Made by a program: the position numbers and the translations under genes
Source of the DNA: Avimonoglobus sp965151315
Lineage (GTDB): Bacteria; Bacillota; Clostridia; UBA1381
Assembly (NCBI GenBank): GCA_965151315.1
Contig: CBCTZG010000108.1
Span: 1 to 6,641, forward strand
DNA: 6,641 nt
Direction of reading: 5' to 3'
Part shown: one piece after another, positions 1-4,788 of the stretch
Position numbering within the stretch: the first letter of the stretch is position 1
Layout of the letters: every line of letters starts with the position of its first letter
The notes under the pieces: model-generated
Seen by the model: only the letters and a program-made list of their open reading frames with translations
The model's database searches: none
What the model was told of the DNA's origin: nothing

Positions 1-974
1 ACGAGGGACAGATCAAGCTGTTCAACAACCAGGTATTTGTGGCAGACAACGTAAAAGAGGTGATCCCAGAATTCCTGATGCTTTTAAAAGGCGTCATCGA
101 CTGCCCGGATCTGCCGCTGAACGTATCCCGGAGCTTTTTGCAGAATGACGGCTATGTCCGGAAAATCTCCGCCCATATTACCAAGAAGGTGGCGGACAAG
201 CTCTGCGAGCTGTTTAAAAAGGAACGGGAAAACTTTGACCGTTACTGGGACGACATCAATATCTTTATTAAATATGGCTGCATCCGGGATGAAAAGTTTT
301 ATGAAAAGGTTAAGGACGTCATGATTTATAAGGACCTGGACGGCAAGTACCTGACCCTCTCCGAGTATTTAGAGGGTAAAGAGAAAAAAGACGTCTATTA
401 CGTTTCTGACGAGACCCAGCAGGCCCAGTATATCAACCTGTTTAAGGAGCAGGGACAAAACGCCGTCATCCTCCCCACTATGATGGATACCCACTTTATC
501 AGCTTCCTGGAAATGAAGGAGGAGGGTGTGAAATTTAAACGGATCGACTCTGCCCTGTCTGACAGCCTGACGGAAACAGACAAAAAAGACGAAGCGCAGG
601 AAAAAAATCTTGCTGAGTTGTTTAAGAACAAACTGGGAAAGGAAGAGCTGAAGGTAGAGGTCAGTACACTGAAAAACGCGGAGGTTCCAGCCGTAATGCT
701 GCTTAGCGAAGAATCCCGGCGGATGCAGGAAATGTATAAATCCTACGGCCAGCAGTTCGCTGGTATGCAAAATATGTTCCATGATGATTTCACCCTGGTG
801 CTGAATACAAACAACGCGCTGATCCAAAAGCTCCCCAGCCTGGCCGAGGATGACGCCAAACTGGTCTGCGAGCATATTTACGACCTGGCTATGCTTAGCA
901 ACCGGCCTCTGCCCCCAGAGCAGATGACCAAATTTATCGCCCGGAACAACCAGCTCCTGTCCAAAATATTATAA
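1..974 (+). CDS. htpG: Chaperone protein HtpG (bacterial Hsp90), C-terminal half, 5' end outside window
   Basis: This is the 3' part of htpG, the cytosolic ATP-dependent Hsp90 chaperone that remodels client proteins as a homodimer. The reading frame is already open at the first full codon (base 3) and runs to TAA at 972-974, giving about 323 residues; full HtpG proteins are usually a little over 600. A GTG at base 39 is internal, because the residues before it (EGQIKLFNNQVF) continue the conserved HtpG sequence. The highly conserved end of the middle domain follows: VADNVKEVIPEFL, then CPDLPLNVSRSFLQND. The Arg at bases 129-131 corresponds to the middle-domain arginine that contacts the ATP gamma-phosphate in Hsp90. 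The charged region around bases 540-660 leads into the C-terminal dimerisation domain. The N-terminal ATPase domain is not in the window. A terminator follows 22 bases after the stop, so the gene is probably transcribed separately from the van genes. Confidence 0.96.
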   Translation, partial: EGQIKLFNNQVFVADNVKEVIPEFLMLLKGVIDCPDLPLNVSRSFLQNDGYVRKISAHITKKVADKLCELFKKERENFDRYWDDINIFIKYGCIRDEKFYEKVKDVMIYKDLDGKYLTLSEYLEGKEKKDVYYVSDETQQAQYINLFKEQGQNAVILPTMMDTHFISFLEMKEEGVKFKRIDSALSDSLTETDKKDEAQEKNLAELFKNKLGKEELKVEVSTLKNAEVPAVMLLSEESRRMQEMYKSYGQQFAGMQNMFHDDFTLVLNTNNALIQKLPSLAEDDAKLVCEHIYDLAMLSNRPLPPEQMTKFIARNNQLLSKIL

Positions 975-996
975 ACAAATTCTTAAATTTCCGCGA

Positions 997-1029
997 AAGC
1001 CCGAAAAATATCGGGCTTCCCCTTTTTTT
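997..1029 (+). terminator. Intrinsic terminator of htpG
   Basis: An 8-bp perfect stem (AAGCCCGA at 997-1004 pairing with TCGGGCTT at 1011-1018) closes a 6-base AT loop. It is followed by CCCC and then seven T residues (1023-1029). The U-tract starts four bases after the stem rather than immediately, which makes it slightly less than ideal. It sits 22 bases past the htpG stop codon and should separate htpG transcription from vanR. Confidence 0.85.
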
Positions 1030-1042
1030 CGGCAAAAATATA

Positions 1043-1051
1043 TGATATACT
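1043..1051 (+). promoter_or_regulatory. Extended -10 promoter for vanRS
   Basis: TGATATACT contains a TGn extension and the -10 hexamer TATACT (5 of 6 to TATAAT). The position 17 bases upstream of the hexamer is the T-run of the htpG terminator (about 1023-1028), which is a poor -35, so the TGn extension would have to compensate. Transcription would start near 1058, leaving a leader of about 20 bases with AAGGAG at 1067-1072 and ATG at 1079. I see no convincing VanR-box match in this gap (975-1078), so this may be a weak constitutive promoter for the regulators. This is inferred from sequence only. Confidence 0.6.
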
Positions 1052-1078
1052 GAAGAAAAATGAACGAAGGAGCATTTT

Positions 1079-1774
1079 ATGCGCGCGAATATTTTAATTG
1101 TAGACGATGAGCGGCCCATTGCAGATCTGGTGGAGATCTGCCTGAAAAATGAAAATTATAATGTATATAAATTTTACACCGGCCAGGAGGCCTTGGCCTG
1201 TATCCAGTCTACACCTTTGGATTTGGCCATTTTAGACGTGATGCTGCCGGATACGGACGGCTTTGCCATTTGCCGGAAAATCCGGGAAAAGTATTTTTTT
1301 CCAGTCATTATGCTGACCGCGAAGGTAGAGGATATGGATAAAATCATGGGCCTGACCCTCGGCGCCGACGACTATATCACCAAGCCCTTTAACCCCTTAG
1401 AGCTTTCAGCCCGGGTCAAGACCCAGCTGCGGCGGTATAAAAGCTATAACCAGCAGGGGATGCCAGCTGAAATTACAGAATTCGATTTTAACGGGCTCGT
1501 CATCAACAAAGAAACCCATAAATGCAGCCTGTTTGGAAAACCGCTGCATTTAACGCCCATTGAATTTTCTATTTTATGGTATCTTTGCGAACACAAAGGC
1601 CGGGTCGTGTCCTCCGAGGAGCTCTTTGAAACAGTTTGGGGCGAAAAATATCTGGATAACAACAACACAGTCATGGCCCATGTGGCCCGGCTCCGGGAAA
1701 AGCTCCAGGAGCCGCCCCGGCGGCCGCGGCTGATCAAAACGGTTTGGGGGGTGGGCTATACCATTGAAGACTAA
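1079..1774 (+). CDS. vanR: VanR-type response regulator (OmpR/PhoB family)
   Basis: A 231-residue DNA-binding response regulator, the usual length for the family. The receiver domain (about residues 3-118) shows the acidic pocket D9/D10, phosphoacceptor D53 in LAILDVMLPD, T80 in IMLTAK and K102 in the DDYITKPFNPLEL motif. The C-terminal winged-helix domain (about 135-231) includes HLTPIEFSILWYL, the recognition-helix region NNTVMAHVARLREKL and the closing TVWGVGYTIED. The stretches ADLVEICLKNENY and GLTLGADDYITKPF are typical of VanR. It should be phosphorylated by the adjacent VanS and activate the promoter of the resistance genes downstream. AAGGAG lies 6 bases before the ATG. The gene overlaps vanS by 11 bases, indicating co-transcription. 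The family call is firm; the Van role comes from its sequence signature together with the ligase, XY and T genes. Confidence 0.95.
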   Translation: MRANILIVDDERPIADLVEICLKNENYNVYKFYTGQEALACIQSTPLDLAILDVMLPDTDGFAICRKIREKYFFPVIMLTAKVEDMDKIMGLTLGADDYITKPFNPLELSARVKTQLRRYKSYNQQGMPAEITEFDFNGLVINKETHKCSLFGKPLHLTPIEFSILWYLCEHKGRVVSSEELFETVWGEKYLDNNNTVMAHVARLREKLQEPPRRPRLIKTVWGVGYTIED

Positions 1775-2864
1775 AGAAATCGTAGGCAAAAAGCTTGCCC
1801 GGCGTATGTTTTTCCGGTTTGTCCTGACCATATTCCTATTTTCCGCCGGCCTGGTGGCCGCGCTGTTGGCCGCCATGCTGTTATGCAGCATGTTTACCTG
1901 GCACTATGACAGCTTTTTATATTCTCTTTTAAAGCTGATTGACAACAATATAGCCCAGTTTTTGATCCTTTGCTGGCTGGCGGGCTTTGTTCTGATTTTG
2001 TTCCTGTACTGGAAAAAGGCCTTTGACTATGTGGATACCATTGCTCTGGCAGGCAACACGCTGATTACGGAGGATGAGGAATTTGTGCATCTTCCGGCCG
2101 ATTTAAAGCCGGTGGAGGATATCATGAACCAGGCCAAGCTCAGCGCCGTGCGGAACCGACGGATGGCCCGGGAAGCGGAACAGCGGAAAAATGATCTGAT
2201 CGTATATCTGGCCCACGATCTAAAAACGCCCCTGACCTCCGTGATCGGGTATTTGACGCTCCTGCGGGATGAACCGTCGCTTCCTCCCATCCAGCGGGAA
2301 AAATATGTAGAAATTTCTTTAGACCGGGCCCAGCGGCTGGAGGATCTGATCAACGAATTTTTCGAGATTACCCGGTTTAATCTGACGCACCTCAGTTTGG
2401 AACTGAGCACGGTCAATTTGACCCGGATGCTGGAGCAGATTGCGTTTGAATTCAAGCCGATCCTAGCGGAAAAAAATCTGGAGATCCAGCTAAACTTATC
2501 GGAAGCCCTGGAGCTGACCTGCGATGTGGATAAAATCGAGCGGGTTTTCGACAACCTGATCCGCAACGCTGTCAGCTACAGTTATCCCGGTTCCGTGATC
2601 AAAATTGACGCCGCGCAAAAATCCGACGGAATCCATCTGCGGTTTTTCAATCGCGGCAAAACCATCCCAAAAGAAAAGCTGGGCCGGATTTTTGAACAGT
2701 TTTTCCGGCTGGACCCGTCCCGGGGCACCAGCGCCGGCGGCGCCGGCCTGGGGCTTGCTATCGCAAAGGAGATTGTGGAGCTGCACGGCGGAACGATTTT
2801 TGTGCAGAGCCAGAATGAAACCATCGAATTTCAGGTATATCTACCCGCCGTCATAAAACCGTAA
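1764..2864 (+). CDS. vanS: VanS-type membrane sensor histidine kinase
   Basis: A 366-residue sensor kinase pairing with VanR. A basic N-terminus precedes two hydrophobic segments (about residues 16-44 and 66-84). The stretch between them, about 20 residues including TWHYDSFLYSLLKLID, would be the only part outside the membrane. The H-box is VYLAHDLKTPLTSVIGYL with phosphoacceptor H151. The N-box is DNLIRNA (N264, N268), a G1-like FNRGKTIP lies at 295-302, the F-box is FEQFFRLD (310-317) and the G2 box GGAGLGLAIAKEIV (325-338). The Asp usual in G1 is replaced by Asn, as I also recall for enterococcal VanS. The start is TTG, overlapping vanR by 11 bases, with a purine-rich GGGGGGTGGG as a weak ribosome site. 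ATG at 1806 is a later alternative but lacks a ribosome site and would drop the basic N-terminus. The kinase should respond to glycopeptides, or to wall precursors affected by them. Confidence 0.94.
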   Translation: MKTKEIVGKKLARRMFFRFVLTIFLFSAGLVAALLAAMLLCSMFTWHYDSFLYSLLKLIDNNIAQFLILCWLAGFVLILFLYWKKAFDYVDTIALAGNTLITEDEEFVHLPADLKPVEDIMNQAKLSAVRNRRMAREAEQRKNDLIVYLAHDLKTPLTSVIGYLTLLRDEPSLPPIQREKYVEISLDRAQRLEDLINEFFEITRFNLTHLSLELSTVNLTRMLEQIAFEFKPILAEKNLEIQLNLSEALELTCDVDKIERVFDNLIRNAVSYSYPGSVIKIDAAQKSDGIHLRFFNRGKTIPKEKLGRIFEQFFRLDPSRGTSAGGAGLGLAIAKEIVELHGGTIFVQSQNETIEFQVYLPAVIKP

Positions 2865-2916
2865 GAAATTCCGCAGAAAAAAAGCAGAAATCCTTGATGA
2901 AAAACGGAAGATAAAC
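2850..2916 (+). promoter_or_regulatory. Helically phased GAAA repeats, proposed VanR-binding array
   Basis: GAAA cores start at 2865, 2876, 2887 and 2899, at intervals of 11, 11 and 12 bases. Weaker look-alikes TAAA (2854) and GATAAA (2910) continue the rhythm at both ends. The cores are often preceded by GCA or GTAA. The array begins inside the last codons of vanS and ends against the predicted ligase promoter. One-turn spacing puts every core on the same face of the helix, as expected for a cooperatively binding OmpR-family activator. Only the repeat at 2859-2870 matches the VanR consensus well, so the wider array is inference; A-rich sequence could produce some of it by chance. Confidence 0.5.
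2859..2870 (+). promoter_or_regulatory. Candidate VanR box
   Basis: CCGTAAGAAATT matches 9 of the 10 specified bases of the 12-bp VanR consensus TCGTANGAAANT, which I recall from the VanA-type promoters. Only the first base differs. It spans the vanS stop codon (TAA, 2862-2864) and lies about 41 bases upstream of the predicted -35 of the ligase operon. It therefore probably mediates VanR activation of the resistance genes. The consensus is recalled and was not looked up. Confidence 0.6.
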
Positions 2917-2939
2917 ACATTTGGATTTGATAAGATAAT
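2912..2939 (+). promoter_or_regulatory. Predicted promoter of the ligase-XY-T operon
   Basis: A weak -35 TAAACA (2912-2917, 4 of 6 to TTGACA) lies 16 bases before a good -10 GATAAT (2934-2939, 5 of 6). Transcription would start near 2946, giving a leader of about 42 bases before the ATG at 2988. A weak -35 is typical of an activator-dependent promoter, and the VanR-like repeats end just upstream. The -10 falls in the loop of the inverted repeat 2913-2961, so the new transcript would carry only the right arm and could not fold the hairpin. This is the best promoter match I found in the gap, but it is not proven. Confidence 0.45.
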
Positions 2940-2965
2940 GCTGTCAAATCCAAATGTGTTTTTTT
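2913..2965 (+). terminator. Strong hairpin terminator after vanRS, just before the ligase
   Basis: A perfect 18-bp inverted repeat (2913-2930 against 2944-2961) with a 13-base loop is followed by a run of seven T (2959-2965, partly within the stem end). It lies 48 bases after the vanS stop and ends 4 bases before the ligase ribosome site (2970-2976). It should terminate vanRS transcripts, or act as an attenuator that limits read-through into the resistance genes. The palindromic DNA could also serve as an operator. On the minus strand the arm is followed by only a short, interrupted T stretch, so bidirectional termination is unlikely. Confidence 0.75.
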
Positions 2966-2969
2966 GTGC

Positions 2970-2976
2970 AAAGGAG
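2970..2976 (+). promoter_or_regulatory. Ribosome binding site that sets the ligase start
   Basis: AAAGGAG lies 11 bases before ATG 2988, a slightly long but workable spacing. It rules out the in-frame TTG at 2964, which lies upstream of it, and the in-frame GTG at 2976, which overlaps it. Confidence 0.75.
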
Positions 2977-2987
2977 TGTATTTACCA

Positions 2988-4046
2988 ATGAGAAAGAAAA
3001 AAATCGCGGTTATATTCGGCGGCTGCTCGCCGGAATATCCTGTTTCCCTGGAATCCGCCTACGCGGTGATCAGCGCAATCCCCCAGGATCAGTATGCGCC
3101 TGTTTTGATCGGTATCACCCAAGCCGGCGACTGGTACCGCTATTATGGCAGTCCGGAAAAGATCAAAACGGACACCTGGCATCTGTATCCAGAGCAATGC
3201 ATCCCGGTGGCTGTTTCCCCCAGCCGCAGCGTCCATAAGCTGATTGAGTTCCATAACAGCGGCCTGCGGGAGACCCTTTTAGATGGTGCCTTCATTATCC
3301 TGCACGGCAAAAACGGTGAGGACGGCACTGTACAGGGGATTTTTGAGACCGCCGGGATCCCGGTGATCGGCTGCGGGACGCTGGCCTCTGCCCTGTGTAT
3401 GGACAAGGTCCGCTGTCACCGGCTGGCCGCGGAGGCTGGTATCCGCGTCCCGGAAGCAGTGATTTTTGATGCGCTGCCGGCTGAACAAAAGCTGATCGGC
3501 CAAGTTCAAAAGCTTTCCTTCCCGGTATTTGTAAAACCCGTCCGGGCCGGCTCCAGCTTTGGGGTTCGGAAGGTCCAGCGGGCGGAAGAACTGATGGCAG
3601 CAGTGGAAAATGCGTTTTTATATGATTCCCAGGTGATGGTGGAGGAAAATATCCCCGGCTTTGAAGTGGGCTGCGCCGTGCTGGGTACGCGAACCCTGAC
3701 GGTTGGCGCCGTAGACGAAATTGAGCTTACTGACGGTTTTTTTGACTACCAGGAAAAATATACGCTGAAAACCTCGAAGATTTATATGCCTGCCCGCATC
3801 GATCCAGCCGACGCCCGGCGGATCCAGTCCACCGCCGCCCAGCTGTACCGGATAATGGGCTGTGCTGTGTTTGCCCGGGTAGATCTGTTCTTTACCCCTG
3901 ACCAGGAAATTGTGTTTAATGAGATCAACACGATTCCGGGCTTTACAGCCCACAGTCGTTACCCCAATATGATGCGGGGCGCCGGATTTTCTTTTGATGC
4001 GGTGGTAGAACAAATCTTGAAGGAGGCGTTAGACCTATGCGGATGA
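2988..4046 (+). CDS. vanG: D-alanine--D-serine ligase, VanG type
   Basis: An ATP-grasp ligase of 352 residues (VanG is about 350) that joins D-Ala to D-Ser in the cytoplasm for low-affinity peptidoglycan precursors. Visible motifs, in order: IAVIFGGCSPEYPVSLES (6-23) with conserved E16 and S20; LHGKNGEDGTVQGIFE (105-120); GTLASALCMDK (130-140); FVKPVRAGSSFGV (181-193), ATP-binding; MVEENIPGFEVGCAVLG (217-233); the omega-loop FFDYQEKYTLKTSKI (251-265); and the metal-binding end ARVDLFF (296-302) with NEINTIPGFTAHSRYPNMM (311-329). The EKY omega-loop is characteristic of the VanC/E/G/L/N D-Ser ligases. VanA/B D-Lac ligases differ here, and housekeeping Ddl has AKY-like sequence. ALCMDK, KPVRAGSSFG and EKYTLK..KIYMPARI closely resemble VanG as I recall it. 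The gene overlaps vanXY by 10 bases. A divergent Ddl is a less likely alternative, given the neighbours. Confidence 0.92.
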   Translation: MRKKKIAVIFGGCSPEYPVSLESAYAVISAIPQDQYAPVLIGITQAGDWYRYYGSPEKIKTDTWHLYPEQCIPVAVSPSRSVHKLIEFHNSGLRETLLDGAFIILHGKNGEDGTVQGIFETAGIPVIGCGTLASALCMDKVRCHRLAAEAGIRVPEAVIFDALPAEQKLIGQVQKLSFPVFVKPVRAGSSFGVRKVQRAEELMAAVENAFLYDSQVMVEENIPGFEVGCAVLGTRTLTVGAVDEIELTDGFFDYQEKYTLKTSKIYMPARIDPADARRIQSTAAQLYRIMGCAVFARVDLFFTPDQEIVFNEINTIPGFTAHSRYPNMMRGAGFSFDAVVEQILKEALDLCG

Positions 4047-4783
4047 TTACCCTGCCTCGGGCCGCCGTGCATACCGGGCCGCTGATTTTAGTCAACCGGC
4101 AGTATCCTATCCAGGGACAATATCTGTCTAGTATCCGTCTGACTTCCCTGACGCCCGCCGCAGCAATGGAATCTACTGCCGCGAACCTGCTTTTGGCCTG
4201 TATGCAGGCTCTCTCAGGCAGCCAGGATATCCTGTATGTCAGCGGCTATCGTTCCCACGAGGAACAAACGGCTCTGTACAGCCAATCGATCGCCGACCAC
4301 GGCCTGGACTTTACAGAACAGTTTGTGGCCCAGCCCGGCGCCAGCGAACACGAAACAGGCCTTGCGATGGATCTTGGCCTCAAGCAAAAGGAAATCGATT
4401 TCATCCGCCCGGCTTTTCCGGACACGGGAATATGCGCCCAATTTACTGATTTGGCGGCAAAATATGGCTTTATCCGCCGCTATACCGCAAAAAAACAAGC
4501 CCAAACCGGCATCGCGGACGAGCCCTGGCATTTCCGGTATGTGGGCCGGCCCCATGCCAGAGTCATGGAGACACTGGGGCTCTGTCTGGAGGAATATATC
4601 GAATTGATCCGGAAATATCGGTATATGGGCGAGCATTATCTGGTTTCGGACGGGAACCGCAAGGCGGAGCTGTTTTTTGTCCGGGCAGGCGCCCGGGAAA
4701 CGATCCTGTCTATGCCGGATAATGGTTTTTTTCAAATTTCCGGCAATAACTGCGATGGATTTATCGTTACATATTGGAGGTGA
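4037..4783 (+). CDS. vanXY: D,D-dipeptidase/D,D-carboxypeptidase VanXY
   Basis: A 248-residue zinc peptidase of the VanX/VanY family (M15). It hydrolyses D-Ala-D-Ala dipeptide and removes the terminal D-Ala from UDP-MurNAc-pentapeptide, while sparing D-Ser ends. Seen directly: SGYRSHEEQ (69-77) with R72, the equivalent of the VanX active-site arginine; zinc ligands H105 and D112 in ASEHETGLAMDLG; and the catalytic base E162 with the third zinc ligand H165 in DEPWHFRYVG. The C-terminal tail ends ISGNNCDGFIVTYWR. No signal peptide or membrane segment is present, so it is cytoplasmic like other VanXY proteins. GAAGGAGG (4019-4026) is 10 bases before ATG 4037; the ATG at 4043, overlapping the ligase stop, is possible but too far away. 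The gene overlaps the ligase by 10 bases and ends 5 bases before vanT, so the three genes form one translational unit. Confidence 0.94.
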   Translation: MRMITLPRAAVHTGPLILVNRQYPIQGQYLSSIRLTSLTPAAAMESTAANLLLACMQALSGSQDILYVSGYRSHEEQTALYSQSIADHGLDFTEQFVAQPGASEHETGLAMDLGLKQKEIDFIRPAFPDTGICAQFTDLAAKYGFIRRYTAKKQAQTGIADEPWHFRYVGRPHARVMETLGLCLEEYIELIRKYRYMGEHYLVSDGNRKAELFFVRAGARETILSMPDNGFFQISGNNCDGFIVTYWR

Positions 4784-4784
4784 T
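4776..4784 (+). promoter_or_regulatory. Full-length Shine-Dalgarno for vanT within the end of vanXY
   Basis: GGAGGTGAT is a 9-base complement to the common 16S rRNA 3' end and overlaps the vanXY stop codon. Measured from GGAGG it is 8 bases from ATG 4789 but only 2 from the in-frame ATG 4783, so 4789 is the preferred start. It should give strong, coupled translation of vanT. Confidence 0.75.
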
Positions 4785-4788
4785 GGAC

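Noticed and set aside
2496..2824. Overlapping open frames on the minus strand (also 369-875, 2027-2566, 3143-3406, 3618-4013, 4214-4798)
   Set aside because: They lie wholly within strongly conserved genes on the + strand, have no recognisable domains or good ribosome sites, and read as shadows of moderately GC-rich codon use.
2913..2961. Inverted repeat as a riboswitch, T-box or transposon end
   Set aside because: It is a single simple perfect hairpin with no conserved riboswitch or T-box core, no second copy elsewhere in the window and no transposase nearby.
2964..2987. TTG start giving an 8-residue longer ligase
   Set aside because: The TTG lies upstream of the only good ribosome site (AAAGGAG, 2970-2976) and inside the terminator T-run. 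The shorter protein begins MRKKKIAVIFGG, which fits the family N-terminus.
2865..2987. Remnant of vanY or vanW between vanS and the ligase
   Set aside because: The gap is only 123 bases, contains no coding remnant and is fully accounted for by regulatory sequence.
3018..3048. Pro18 in GGCSPEYPVS of the ligase as a disabled active site
   Set aside because: The catalytically important E16 and S20 are intact. The residue before VS varies among Van ligases (D, E and T in those I recall), so this is probably natural variation.
4236..4607. 123-codon + strand frame inside vanXY
   Set aside because: It is out of frame with the zinc peptidase motifs that clearly define vanXY, and its translation shows no family resemblance.
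4783..4785. ATG 4783 as vanT start (TGATG overlap with the vanXY stop)
   Set aside because: It is only 2 bases from GGAGG; ATG 4789 at 8 bases is better placed. The difference is two residues.
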